Shown here in pieces: positions 8,908-18,314 of a DNA stretch of 64,000 nt. The notes beneath the pieces were generated by a model, which saw nothing but the letters and a program-made list of their open reading frames with translations, was not told the DNA's origin and did not search any database. Position 1 is the first letter of the stretch. Every line of letters starts with the position of its first letter. Position numbers and translations under genes: made by a program. Source of the DNA: Flavobacterium sasangense DSM 21067 (GTDB taxonomy: Bacteria; Bacteroidota; Bacteroidia; Flavobacteriales; Flavobacteriaceae); the NCBI RefSeq assembly GCF_000686885.1, contig NZ_JMLU01000010.1:1-64000 (forward strand). The letters run 5' to 3'.

Positions 8908-8944
8908 TTTAAATTTGAAGTTTGAAATTAGAATTTAGAAAAGC

Positions 8945-10003
8945 TTATTTTACTTTTACTTTGATATCAGCTTCGTCTTTTAAAGCCATAACGCCAGAAG
9001 TTAGAATCGTATCTCCTGATTTTACGCCTTGCGTAACGATTACATCTTTATCAGTTCTGGCAATAGTTTCAATTTTTACTTCTTTTGCTTTTCCGTTGTT
9101 AGCAATATAAACTACTTTTCCATCTTGTACTGGAACGACCGCTTCCGAAGGAATTTGAATAGCACCTTTGATATTTTTCAATGGAAGCTCAACAGTAGCA
9201 AAAGTTCCAGCTAGTAATTTTCCATTTGGATTTTCGGCAATTGCTCTAATTTTTAAGGTTCGAGTAGATGTTTCAATTTCAGGCTCGATAGCGTATATTT
9301 TAGCTGTAAATTTCTCAGTATTATTTGGAATCGTAAATTGAATAGGAGTATTGTTTTCAACTTCCGAAGCATATTTTTCAGGAATTGAAAAGCTAATTTT
9401 AACTTGATTTGAACTTACTAATTTGGTGATTAGTGTGGTTGGTGTTACGTAAGTTCCTGGAGAAATATTTCGTAAACCAATTTTTCCCGAAAATGGTGCT
9501 CTTATACTTGTTTTAGCAATTTGTGCTTGAATCAATTGCGTTTGTGCTTTTAGACTTCTGAATTCGGCACTTGCAATCTCATATTCTTCTTGAGAAATAG
9601 CTTCTTTTTGTAGCAATAATTTAGCTCTTCTTTCATTTTCTGAAGCAAGGCTTTGTCTTGTGATTGCTTGCGAAAGTTGTGCACGAAGTTCAATATCATT
9701 AACTTTCAATAAGACCTGACCTTTGCTAACGTTTGTTCCTTCTGTGAAATAAATTTTTTCTACAATTCCAGAAACTTCACTTCTAATTTCCACATTTTCA
9801 TTGGCTTCAATAGAACCTGAAAGGGAAATAGTATTCGCAAAATTTGTTTCCGAAACTACAATGGCATCAACCATCATTGGCGGTTTTTTATCACCTTTTC
9901 CACCACCTTTTTCAGATTCGGAACTGTTTTTTGTAATTCGATATCCAATTAAACCAACAAGAGTCAAAGTGATTAGCGTGATGCTTATAGTTTTTATTTT
10001 CAT
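8945..10003 (-). CDS. RND efflux periplasmic adaptor subunit (membrane fusion protein)
   Basis: A 352-residue adaptor of the HlyD/AcrA type. An N-terminal membrane anchor (ISITLITLTLVGLIGYRI) is followed by a lipoyl/barrel-sandwich half (VSGIVEKIYFTEGTNVSKGQVLLKVND), a helical hairpin (about residues 110-150), the second lipoyl half (TSIRAPFSGKIGLRNISPGTYV) and beta-barrel and membrane-proximal domains. It bridges pump and TolC duct. I chose ATG 10003 because the hydrophobic anchor starts there; a longer frame up to 10075 would add 24 residues that cover the predicted promoter. First gene of the operon. Confidence 0.92.
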   Translation of the reverse strand: MKIKTISITLITLTLVGLIGYRITKNSSESEKGGGKGDKKPPMMVDAIVVSETNFANTISLSGSIEANENVEIRSEVSGIVEKIYFTEGTNVSKGQVLLKVNDIELRAQLSQAITRQSLASENERRAKLLLQKEAISQEEYEIASAEFRSLKAQTQLIQAQIAKTSIRAPFSGKIGLRNISPGTYVTPTTLITKLVSSNQVKISFSIPEKYASEVENNTPIQFTIPNNTEKFTAKIYAIEPEIETSTRTLKIRAIAENPNGKLLAGTFATVELPLKNIKGAIQIPSEAVVPVQDGKVVYIANNGKAKEVKIETIARTDKDVIVTQGVKSGDTILTSGVMALKDEADIKVKVK

Positions 10004-10032
10004 AATTATGGAACTAAACTTAAGATTTAATA

Positions 10033-10065
10033 CAAAACTAAGTCTTACTATATAATTATGCCAAA
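10033..10065 (-). promoter_or_regulatory. Predicted promoter of the RND efflux operon (Bacteroidota type)
   Basis: On the minus strand TTTG at 10065-10062 is followed after 21 bases by TAGTTTTG at 10040-10033. This matches the flavobacterial pattern of TTTG or TTG near -33 and TAnnTTTG near -7. It lies 30 bases before the adaptor start codon, which also supports the shorter adaptor start. Confidence 0.65.
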
Positions 10066-10201
10066 ACCTTACCATTTATTTAACATTGTTGTAGATACAA
10101 ATGTTTTAAAAATTTGAGATTTATTTATAAAAGTTACGAAATAGGTGTTGAAATTTACTTTTTGTTATAATTTTTCTACACTTCGTTACATTAAATGTAA
10201 T

Positions 10202-12304
10202 TTAGCTAATGTAATTCCAAATAGTTTTCTTTTTGCTTAACTCAATAAATGCTTCACGAAGTTTTGCATGTTCTGGTTTTTCCATTGGAGCATCATCTTT
10301 TAAGAGTTTGATAGCATGATGACGTGCTAATTGCAAAATGTCTTTGTCTTTGACCAAATCCGCAATTTGAAGATTTAAAACACCACTTTGTTGTTTACCC
10401 ATAATATCGCCAGGACCACGTAATTTTAAATCGACTTCCGAAATTTCAAAACCATCATTCGTTCGAACCATCGTTTCCATCCGGATTTTACTATCGTTAC
10501 TGAGTTTGTGACTTGTCATTAATATGCAATAACTTTGTTCGGCACCACGACCAACTCGTCCTCTTAATTGGTGTAATTGTGATAATCCAAAACGCTCTGC
10601 ACTTTCAATAACCATTACAGAAGCATTTGGTACATTCACACCAACTTCAATCACAGTAGTTGCCACCATAATATTAGTTTTTCCTTCAGAAAAGCGACGC
10701 ATTTCTTCGTCTTTATCGGCGGGTTTCATTTTTCCATGAACAATGGAAATAGAATATTGAGGTAAAGGAAAATCTCTTGAAATACTTTCGTAACCATCCA
10801 TCAAATCTTTGTAATCCATTTTTTCTGATTCTTGAATTAACGGATATACAATGTACACTTGACGCCCTTTTGCAATTTCATCTTTTAAAAATTTCCAAAC
10901 TTTCAATCGGTTTGAATCATAACGATGTACTGTTTGAATTGGTTTTCTACCAGGAGGCAACTCATCAATCACTGAAATATCTAAATCACCATATAAACTC
11001 ATGGCTAAAGTTCGAGGAATAGGAGTAGCGGTCATTACTAAAACGTGAGGTGGAACATCATTTTTCTTCCAAAGTTTTGAACGTTGTTCCACACCAAAAC
11101 GATGTTGCTCATCAATAATTGCTAAACCCAAATTATAAAATTGTACTTTATCTTCTAACAAAGCATGCGTTCCAATTAAAATATCTAAAGAGCCATTTTC
11201 TAGGGCTTCATGGATGATTTTTCGCTCTGCTGTTTTAGTGGAACCTGTTAGAATTTTTATTGTGATGTTTAGTTCTTTCGCTAATTCGCTAATTCCGTTA
11301 AAATGTTGATTGGCTAAAATTTCAGTTGGCGCCATTAAACAACTTTGAAAGCCGTTATCTTTAGCTAAAAGCATGCACATTAAAGCTACGATGGTTTTTC
11401 CCGATCCAACATCTCCTTGGAGTAAACGGTTCATTTGTGCATTGCTTCCTAAATCGTTACGGATTTCTTTTAAAACGCGTTTTTGAGCATTGGTTAAATC
11501 GAAAGGCAAATGATTATTATAAAAATCGGTGAAGTTTTCGCCTACGCGTTCAAAAGGTAATCCTTTGATTTTGTTTTTGCGAATGAGGTTCTTAGTAATC
11601 AATTGCAATTGAATGAAAAACAATTCTTCAAACTTCAATCGAAATTGTGCCTTAGCTAATAAATCTTGGCTTTTTGGAAAATGAATATTGAATAAAGCGG
11701 CATTTTTAGGAATTAACTTCAATTCATCTAAAAGATAACTCGGTAAATTTTCTGAGAACAAAGCTTGCGTTTCCACAAATAATTGTTGCATCATTTTATT
11801 GATGACTTTGTTCGAAATCCCTTTATTAGCTAGTTTTTCAGTACTTGGATAAACCGGTTGCATTGCCGAACGCAGACTGGCTTTGTGTTCTTCCAACAAT
11901 TCCATTTCGGGATGCGCCATATTGAAAGTAGCACCAAATTGGATAACTTTTCCAAAAATCACATACGGAATATTAATTTTGATGCTTTCTCGAATCCATT
12001 TTTGACCTTGGAACCACACGAGTTCCATTTGACCGGTATCGTCAACAAAAGTGGCAACTAATCGTGAACGTCCTTTGCCTTGTTCAACGGTTTTAATATT
12101 GATGATTTTACCCACGATTTGAACTTCTGAATTGCTGTTTTGTAGTTCGTTTATCTTGTAATAACGCGTTCTATCAATATAGCGATTGGGAAATAAATTC
12201 AGTAAATCGGCATAATTATGAATGCCCAACTCCTTGCGCAATAAATCGCCACGTTGTGGACCAACGCCTTTGAGATATTCTATGGGAGTTTCGAGTAGAT
12301 TCAA
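10202..12304 (-). CDS. recG: ATP-dependent DNA helicase RecG
   Basis: About 700 residues with the full RecG order: N-terminal wedge/OB domain (about 50-170), helicase domain 1 with LLQGDVGSGKT (Walker A) and IIDEQHRFGVEQR (the DExH variant typical of RecG), helicase domain 2 with ATTVIEVGVNVPNA and LHQLRGRVGRG, and a C-terminal end LKLRGPGDIMGKQQSG. It remodels stalled replication forks and branches Holliday junctions. No ATG precedes the conserved NLLETPIEYLKGVGPQRG. Three TTG codons occur in line at 12316, 12310 and 12304; I take 12304 because it fits the usual family start. The bases just upstream are a word-like repeat tract, so the start context is unusual. Confidence 0.93.
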   Translation of the reverse strand: MNLLETPIEYLKGVGPQRGDLLRKELGIHNYADLLNLFPNRYIDRTRYYKINELQNSNSEVQIVGKIINIKTVEQGKGRSRLVATFVDDTGQMELVWFQGQKWIRESIKINIPYVIFGKVIQFGATFNMAHPEMELLEEHKASLRSAMQPVYPSTEKLANKGISNKVINKMMQQLFVETQALFSENLPSYLLDELKLIPKNAALFNIHFPKSQDLLAKAQFRLKFEELFFIQLQLITKNLIRKNKIKGLPFERVGENFTDFYNNHLPFDLTNAQKRVLKEIRNDLGSNAQMNRLLQGDVGSGKTIVALMCMLLAKDNGFQSCLMAPTEILANQHFNGISELAKELNITIKILTGSTKTAERKIIHEALENGSLDILIGTHALLEDKVQFYNLGLAIIDEQHRFGVEQRSKLWKKNDVPPHVLVMTATPIPRTLAMSLYGDLDISVIDELPPGRKPIQTVHRYDSNRLKVWKFLKDEIAKGRQVYIVYPLIQESEKMDYKDLMDGYESISRDFPLPQYSISIVHGKMKPADKDEEMRRFSEGKTNIMVATTVIEVGVNVPNASVMVIESAERFGLSQLHQLRGRVGRGAEQSYCILMTSHKLSNDSKIRMETMVRTNDGFEISEVDLKLRGPGDIMGKQQSGVLNLQIADLVKDKDILQLARHHAIKLLKDDAPMEKPEHAKLREAFIELSKKKTIWNYIS

Positions 12305-12342
12305 ATTCAAGTGCAATTACAAGTTCAAAATTCAATTTTTAA

Positions 12343-12395
12343 AACACAGATTTGAGAATTTTTTAAAAATTTATCCAATTACTTCAATCTGTGTT
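12343..12395. repeat. 53-base element with 10-base terminal inverted repeats (AACACAGATT)
   Basis: AACACAGATT at 12343-12352 and its exact inverse AATCTGTGTT at 12386-12395 enclose 33 AT-rich bases. Partial copies carrying the same AACACAGATT end occur at 46685 and 60835. It lies in the divergent gap between recG and the M1 peptidase gene. Size and ends recall a tiny MITE-like or hairpin element; no target duplication is evident. Confidence 0.5.
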
Positions 12396-12490
12396 CCTAA
12401 TGCAAAAGCGAAGATAGTTTATAATTTGTTAATTTAGAAATCAGTGAAATTGAAAATGTTTATATTCGTACATTATTAAAATCCATCAAG

Positions 12491-14551
12491 ATGTTTCGTA
12501 TTCTTTTAACCTTGTTTTTCATTAATATATCTTTTGCTCAACAAACTGATAAAGTTGATTTTATCAAATGTGAAGCATACATATCACCAAATGAATCTCG
12601 AAAAACAATTTCAGGAAAAGTTATTTATGAATTTAGAGTAAAAAAAGCTATTGATACTATTAAAATTGAAGCTATCTATATGGTCTTTTCAGAAGTTGCC
12701 ATCAATGGAAAATCAGTGAAATTCAAAAACTCAGGAAAAACATTAGATTTATTTGAAGGTTTTAAAAAAGGAAAAAACATACTGACTTTCAGCTATTCCG
12801 CAAAACCGAAACAAACTCTTTATTTTACTGGTCAAGATGAAAATTTACAAATTTGGACACAAGGACAAGGACGTTATACCAGTCATTGGTTACCAAGTTT
12901 TGATGATGTAAATGAAAAAGTAATTTTTAATATTTCTGTTGAATTTAGAAATGATTTCCCAGTGATTTCAAATGGTGCTTTTATCTCAAATAAGTACAAT
13001 TCGAAAGGGAATTTAATTACTTGGAATTATCAAATGCAAAAACCAATGTCATCTTATCTAGCAATGTTAGCAATTGGAAGTTTTGCAAAGCAAACTACAA
13101 CAACTAAATCAGGAACGCCTTTAGAATTTTATTTGGATAAAAACGATATTTCAAAATTTGAACCAACGTATCGCTATTCCAAACAAATGTTTGATTATTT
13201 GGAGCAAGAAATAGGAGTGAAGTATCCTTGGGGCATTTACCGACAAGTTCCAGTTCGTGATTTTTTGTATGCGGGAATGGAGAATACGACTTCAACGATT
13301 TTTGCACAAGATTTTGTGGTGGATTCAACTGGTTTTAACGATAGAAATTATGTAAACGTTAACGCACACGAGTTAGCCCATCAATGGTTTGGTGATTTGA
13401 TTACGGCACAGTCTGGTAAACATCATTGGTTACAAGAAGGTTTTGCGACTTATTATGCTTTATTAGCAGAGCGTCATTTGTTTGGAGATGATTATTTCTA
13501 TGAAGAATTAAACGATTATGCCGAACAGCTAAAACGCGCTTCTAAAACAGATACGATTCCGGTGATGAATGAAAAGGCGAGTTCGTTATCGTTTTACAAG
13601 AAAGGCGCTTGGGCATTGCATGTGATGCGAGAAGACATTGGAGCAAAGAATTTCCAAAAAGCAGTAAAAAAGTATTTGAAGAAATACCAATACAAAAACG
13701 TGAACACAGATGATTTCTTAAAAATTGTAAAAGAAGTTTCGGGTTATGATGTGGAAAATTTCAAAAAGGTTTGGTTAGAGAAGTATGGATTTGAAATGGA
13801 AATCGCTCAAAAATATCTATCAAAAAATAAATTCATTCAAGAGTATTTTGCTTTAAAGAAAAGTAAAAAATCATTAGCTGAATTGACAGAAATTCTAAAA
13901 TCAGATGCGTATTATCCAATCAAACAATACATCCTATATCAAACGCGAAATATTCCTTTTGAAGAGCGCAAAGTCATTTTAGAAACCGCTTTAGCCACAA
14001 ATGATATTTTGGTCAGAAGAGCTGTTGCCGAATCAACACCTGTGATTCCTGAAGCTTTTAAATTGCAATATGAAACGTTGTTGAATGACAATTCGTATCA
14101 AACAAAAGAAATCGCTTTAACCAATTTATGGAAGAACTTTCCTGAAGAGCGTTTACATTATTTAGAACAAACGAAGGGAATTATCGGGAATAATGATAAA
14201 AGTTTCCGCTTGACTTGGTTAGCTTTAGCAATGAATACTGAAAAGCTGCAAGAACAAGTGAAAGCTACTTCGTATAATCAATTGTTGGATTTTGCTTCAG
14301 AAGAGTATGAAAGTTCTGTTAGACAAAATGCTTTAGAATTGCTATTGCAACTAAATCCAAATGATGAAAAAGTAATTGAATTATTGTTTAAAGCAACCGT
14401 TCATCATAAATGGCAGTTTACCAAATTTGGAAGAGATAACGTTCGCCTATTACTCAAAAAACCAGAATACAGAACAATTGTTGAAGGATTAGCGACAACT
14501 TCGGATGAAAAAATGAAAGAAATGTATTTGAAATTTTTGAATGAGAAATAA
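12491..14551 (+). CDS. M1 family aminopeptidase, secreted
   Basis: A 686-residue gluzincin with a signal peptide (residues 1-16, ending SFAQ). It has the exopeptidase motif AGMENTT near 261-267, the zinc motif HELAHQWFG at 293-301 and the third ligand Glu in LQEGFATYY near 316. The N-terminal part is the beta-rich saddle domain of M1 enzymes. After about residue 450 the protein becomes alpha-helical with HEAT-like repeats (KQYILYQTRNIPFEERKVIL and onwards), as in the C-terminal domain of aminopeptidase N relatives. It probably trims peptides in the periplasm. Diverges from recG and ends at a shared terminator. Confidence 0.9.
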   Translation: MFRILLTLFFINISFAQQTDKVDFIKCEAYISPNESRKTISGKVIYEFRVKKAIDTIKIEAIYMVFSEVAINGKSVKFKNSGKTLDLFEGFKKGKNILTFSYSAKPKQTLYFTGQDENLQIWTQGQGRYTSHWLPSFDDVNEKVIFNISVEFRNDFPVISNGAFISNKYNSKGNLITWNYQMQKPMSSYLAMLAIGSFAKQTTTTKSGTPLEFYLDKNDISKFEPTYRYSKQMFDYLEQEIGVKYPWGIYRQVPVRDFLYAGMENTTSTIFAQDFVVDSTGFNDRNYVNVNAHELAHQWFGDLITAQSGKHHWLQEGFATYYALLAERHLFGDDYFYEELNDYAEQLKRASKTDTIPVMNEKASSLSFYKKGAWALHVMREDIGAKNFQKAVKKYLKKYQYKNVNTDDFLKIVKEVSGYDVENFKKVWLEKYGFEMEIAQKYLSKNKFIQEYFALKKSKKSLAELTEILKSDAYYPIKQYILYQTRNIPFEERKVILETALATNDILVRRAVAESTPVIPEAFKLQYETLLNDNSYQTKEIALTNLWKNFPEERLHYLEQTKGIIGNNDKSFRLTWLALAMNTEKLQEQVKATSYNQLLDFASEEYESSVRQNALELLLQLNPNDEKVIELLFKATVHHKWQFTKFGRDNVRLLLKKPEYRTIVEGLATTSDEKMKEMYLKFLNEK

Positions 14552-14587
14552 AAAAATCCCGAGCTTCAAACTCGGGATTTTTTATTT
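14552..14587. terminator. Bidirectional terminator
   Basis: AATCCCGAG, a seven-base loop, then CTCGGGATT, with A and T runs on either side. It begins at the M1 peptidase stop and reaches the stop of the convergent 174-residue gene, so it can serve both transcripts. Confidence 0.88.
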
Positions 14588-15110
14588 AAAAAACTCTTTT
14601 CAATTCTTCTTTCAAAAAGCTAATGGCAATATTGCTTGGCGCTTCGGTTTCTGTTAGCTCAATCATAATGGCTTCTCTAAGTTTGTCTGCATCGACAACA
14701 TCTTCACGAAGTGCATTTTTTCGAATCATTTGCACTGTACTGTTTTTTGCTTTCAATATGATATCCCAAGTTTCTGAGGTTAAATAAATTTGTTGCGTTA
14801 AATTATGCTCAAATTCAGTTTGAATATGGTGCGATAATAAAGTAGCATAATCATCTTTACTTTTGCTAATTGGAGCTACACGAAGTAATAACTGTGTTGG
14901 ATTAATTCTTTCTAACAACAAAACCATTCGCTCATACGCTTGCAAACGAATAGGTAACGCTTGTTTTTGATTTTCTCTTAGTAATTCAAATTTACGTTTG
15001 CTTTCTTCGCTGTTATAAAATTTTTGCATCATTACAAAAGCTACACCACCAGTAATTAATGCAGGTAAGGTATAAGCAGCAATTTCTAATAATTTATCTT
15101 CGATTGTCAT
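14586..15110 (-). CDS. Conserved membrane-anchored protein of unknown function
   Basis: A 174-residue protein. One hydrophobic segment near residues 12-31 (AAYTLPALITGGVAFVMMQKFY) anchors it, and the remaining 140 residues are charged and mostly helical, starting with a coiled-coil-like stretch (NSEESKRKFELLRENQKQALPIRLQ). The topology suggests an N-terminal anchor with a cytoplasmic helical domain. I recognise it as a type conserved in flavobacteria but know no function. The gene stands alone, convergent with the M1 peptidase and divergent from the UvrD-type helicase. Confidence 0.7.
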   Translation of the reverse strand: MTIEDKLLEIAAYTLPALITGGVAFVMMQKFYNSEESKRKFELLRENQKQALPIRLQAYERMVLLLERINPTQLLLRVAPISKSKDDYATLLSHHIQTEFEHNLTQQIYLTSETWDIILKAKNSTVQMIRKNALREDVVDADKLREAIMIELTETEAPSNIAISFLKEELKRVF

Positions 15111-15274
15111 TTTTAAGTTGGTTTAATTTCATCGCAAATTAAGATTAAAAAATTTAATTTTCAAATTAGAATTTCAGTTGTTTGTATTAATATTAATAAG
15201 AGTTAATAACTTCTTTTGTATTAACCCTTTTGATGATGTATTTTTGTAAATTAGTTAAAAAGTTATAGTAAACT

Positions 15275-17611
15275 ATGAAAGAAATGCAGCGATATATTAG
15301 CCAATTAAACGAAGCACAGCAAGCACCTGTTTTACAGAAAGACGGTCCCATGATTGTTATTGCGGGAGCGGGTTCTGGTAAAACTCGTGTGTTAACGGTT
15401 CGTATAGCTAATTTGATGAGTCAAGGAGTAGATGCATTTAATATTTTGGCCTTAACTTTTACCAACAAAGCCGCACGTGAAATGAAAAAACGTATTGCAG
15501 ATATTGTTGGAAATAACGAAGCCAAAAACCTTTGGATGGGAACTTTTCACTCCGTTTTTGCCAAAATTTTACGTATTGAAGCTGAAAAGTTAGGTTACCC
15601 TTCTAATTTTACTATTTACGATACACAAGATTCGGTGCGATTGATAGGTGCGATTATCAAAGAAATGCAATTGGATAAGGATATTTACAAACCTAAGCAA
15701 ATCTTAGGCAGAATTTCATCTTATAAAAACTCATTAATCACTGTAAAAGCTTATTTCAATAATCCCGAGTTACAAGAAGCCGATGCGATGAGTAAAAAAC
15801 CGCGTATGGGCGAAATTTACCAACAATACGTTGAGCGTTGTTTTAAATCGGGAGCGATGGATTTTGATGATTTGCTATTGAAAACCAACGAATTATTGAA
15901 TCGTTTTCCAGATGTGTTAGCGAAATATCAAGATAGATTTAGATACATTTTAGTAGATGAGTACCAAGATACGAATCATTCCCAATATTTGATCGTTCGT
16001 GCCTTATCCGATAGATTTCAAAACATTTGTGTAGTAGGTGATGATGCGCAAAGTATTTATGCTTTCCGTGGTGCGAACATTAACAACATTTTAAATTTCC
16101 AGAAAGATTACGAAAATGTGCAATTGTACCGATTGGAGCAAAATTATCGTTCCTCTAAAAACATTGTAGAAGCAGCAAATAACGTAATCGATAAGAATAA
16201 AACCAAGTTAGATAAAATCGTTTGGACATCCAATGATGACGGACCAAAAATAAAAGTCCACCGCAGTTTAACCGATGGGGAAGAAGGTCGTTTTGTAGCG
16301 GCAACTATTTTCGAACAGAAGATGCAAAACCAAATGCTGAACGGACAATTTGCGATTTTGTATCGTACGAATGCGCAATCTCGTGCTATGGAAGATGCGT
16401 TACGTAAGCGTGATATTCCGTACCGAATTTATGGTGGTTTGTCGTTCTACCAACGTAAGGAAATTAAAGACGTTTTAGCCTATTTACGTTTGGTGATTAA
16501 TCCAAAAGACGAAGAAGCTTTAGTTCGTGTGATTAATTATCCGGCAAGAGGAATTGGTGATACAACGGTTGAGAAATTAACAGTTGCTGCCAATCATTAC
16601 AAGCGTTCTATTTTTGAAGTAATGGAACACATTGATAAAATTGATTTGAAACTGAATTCGGGAACAAAAGCGAAGTTGAATGATTTTGTGACAATGATTA
16701 AAAGTTTTCAAGTCATTAATGAAAATCAAGATGCGTTTTTCTTAACCGATCATGTTACTAAGAAAACGGGATTAGTTCAAGAACTTAAGAAAGACGGAAC
16801 TCCAGAAGGAATTGCGAAAATTGAAAACATAGAAGAATTATTAAACGGTATTAAAGATTTCACAGAAGGGCAAAAAGAAATTGACGGAGCCAGAGGCGCA
16901 TTAGCTGAATTCCTAGAAGACGTAGCATTAGCAACCGATTTAGATAAAGATACTGGTGATGACGATAGAGTAGCGCTAATGACGATTCACTTGGCAAAAG
17001 GATTAGAGTTTCCGCACGTGTTTATTGTGGGATTAGAAGAAGACTTGTTTCCAAGTGCGATGAGTTTAAACACGCGAAGCGAATTAGAAGAAGAACGTCG
17101 TTTATTTTACGTGGCTTTAACGCGTGCCGAGCATCAAGCGTATTTGACGTATGCACAATCGCGTTACCGTTGGGGAAAATTAGTAGATAGTGAACCTTCG
17201 CGTTTTATTGAAGAAATTGATGATAAATATTTAGAATATTTGAATCCAGTTGATTCGGGTTATCGTTATAAACCGGTTATGGATATTGATGTTTTTGGTG
17301 ATATTGATAAATCGAAATTAAGATTAGCAAAACCAACCGCAGGAACACCACCAAAATATTTAACGCAAGACCAACCAAGTCCAACGGCTAATATTAGAAG
17401 ACTGAAACCAGTTTCAAGTAATTCAGGAAGTTCAAATGTGGTAGATGCTAATTTAAACGTTGGTAATATCGTAATGCATGAACGTTTTGGAAAAGGTCAA
17501 ATTGTAAACATCGAAGGTGTAGGAGCAGACAAAAAAGCCGAAATTCGTTTTGATGTAGGTGGTTTGAAGAAATTATTGTTGCGATTTGCGAAGTTGGAAG
17601 TTATAGGATAG
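15275..17611 (+). CDS. UvrD/PcrA-type ATP-dependent DNA helicase
   Basis: A 778-residue superfamily 1A helicase. Walker A GAGSGKT is at residues 31-37; motif Ia LALTFTNKAAREM, motif II VDEYQDTN, motif III VVGDDAQSIYAFRGA, motif IV RLEQNYRS, motif V MTIHLAKGLEFPHVFIVGLEE and motif VI EERRLFYVALTRAE follow in order. The C-terminal tail ends in a small beta domain (IVMHERFGKGQIVNIEGVG) like the RNA-polymerase-binding Tudor-like end of PcrA/UvrD. The expected role is nucleotide excision and mismatch repair and removal of RecA filaments or stalled polymerase. Sua5 follows 30 bases downstream. Confidence 0.94.
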   Translation: MKEMQRYISQLNEAQQAPVLQKDGPMIVIAGAGSGKTRVLTVRIANLMSQGVDAFNILALTFTNKAAREMKKRIADIVGNNEAKNLWMGTFHSVFAKILRIEAEKLGYPSNFTIYDTQDSVRLIGAIIKEMQLDKDIYKPKQILGRISSYKNSLITVKAYFNNPELQEADAMSKKPRMGEIYQQYVERCFKSGAMDFDDLLLKTNELLNRFPDVLAKYQDRFRYILVDEYQDTNHSQYLIVRALSDRFQNICVVGDDAQSIYAFRGANINNILNFQKDYENVQLYRLEQNYRSSKNIVEAANNVIDKNKTKLDKIVWTSNDDGPKIKVHRSLTDGEEGRFVAATIFEQKMQNQMLNGQFAILYRTNAQSRAMEDALRKRDIPYRIYGGLSFYQRKEIKDVLAYLRLVINPKDEEALVRVINYPARGIGDTTVEKLTVAANHYKRSIFEVMEHIDKIDLKLNSGTKAKLNDFVTMIKSFQVINENQDAFFLTDHVTKKTGLVQELKKDGTPEGIAKIENIEELLNGIKDFTEGQKEIDGARGALAEFLEDVALATDLDKDTGDDDRVALMTIHLAKGLEFPHVFIVGLEEDLFPSAMSLNTRSELEEERRLFYVALTRAEHQAYLTYAQSRYRWGKLVDSEPSRFIEEIDDKYLEYLNPVDSGYRYKPVMDIDVFGDIDKSKLRLAKPTAGTPPKYLTQDQPSPTANIRRLKPVSSNSGSSNVVDANLNVGNIVMHERFGKGQIVNIEGVGADKKAEIRFDVGGLKKLLLRFAKLEVIG

Positions 17612-17641
17612 AAGTTTAAATTAACTTGAAACAAAAATAAG

Positions 17642-18262
17642 ATGTCAGAAATAATTAAAATATACGAAGACAAACCCAGTGAAGCCGCAATTAAAAAAGT
17701 GGTTGAGGTTTTAAAAAATGGAGGTTTAGTCATTTATCCAACAGATACTGTTTATGGTTTAGGTTGCGATATTACCAATTCTCGTGCGTTGGAGAAAATT
17801 GCCAAAATTAAAGGCATTAAATTAGAAAAAGCCAATTTTTCTTTCGTTTGTTCTGATTTAAGTAATCTTTCTGATTATGTGAAACAAATTGACACTTCTA
17901 CATTTAAAATCTTAAAGCGCGCTTTACCTGGACCATACACGTTTATTTTACCAGGAAATAACGATTTACCTAAAGAATTCAGAAAGAAGAAAACCGTTGG
18001 TATTCGTGTTCCAGATAACAATATTGCTCGTGAAATCGTAAAACTATTAGGAAATCCTATAGTTTCAACCTCAATCCACGATGAAGATGAGGTAATTGAA
18101 TACTCAACCGATCCAGAATTAATCTTCGAAAAATGGAATAACAAAGTAGATTTGGTTATCGATGGTGGTTATGGAGATAATGTAGCTTCAACTATTATTG
18201 ATTTAACTGGTTATGAGCCTGAAGTAATTCGTGAAGGAAAAGGGAGTTTGGATGTACTATAA
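17642..18262 (+). CDS. L-threonylcarbamoyladenylate synthase (Sua5/YrdC/YciO type)
   Basis: A 206-residue single-domain YrdC protein. It shows the signature KNGGLVIYPTDTVYGLGCD (residues 26-43), LPGPYTFILPG and KKTVGIRVPDN, and ends in TIIDLTGYEPEVIREGKG. The family makes threonylcarbamoyl-AMP for the t6A modification at tRNA position 37. It lacks the extra C-terminal Sua5 domain, so it is of the YrdC/YciO length. Whether it is the essential synthase or a YciO-like paralogue cannot be settled from sequence alone. It is probably co-transcribed with the helicase upstream and is closed by a strong terminator. Confidence 0.88.
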   Translation: MSEIIKIYEDKPSEAAIKKVVEVLKNGGLVIYPTDTVYGLGCDITNSRALEKIAKIKGIKLEKANFSFVCSDLSNLSDYVKQIDTSTFKILKRALPGPYTFILPGNNDLPKEFRKKKTVGIRVPDNNIAREIVKLLGNPIVSTSIHDEDEVIEYSTDPELIFEKWNNKVDLVIDGGYGDNVASTIIDLTGYEPEVIREGKGSLDVL

Positions 18263-18266
18263 AATA

Positions 18267-18299
18267 AAAAACGCCTCAATTAATTGAGGCGTTTTTTTA
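18267..18299. terminator. Bidirectional terminator between Sua5 and the OmpA gene
   Basis: A perfect palindrome, ACGCCTCAATTA followed directly by its inverse, flanked by A and T runs on both sides. It closes the helicase-Sua5 transcript and the convergent OmpA-like transcript. Confidence 0.9.
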
Positions 18300-18314
18300 T
18301 ATTTCAAAGGTAAA

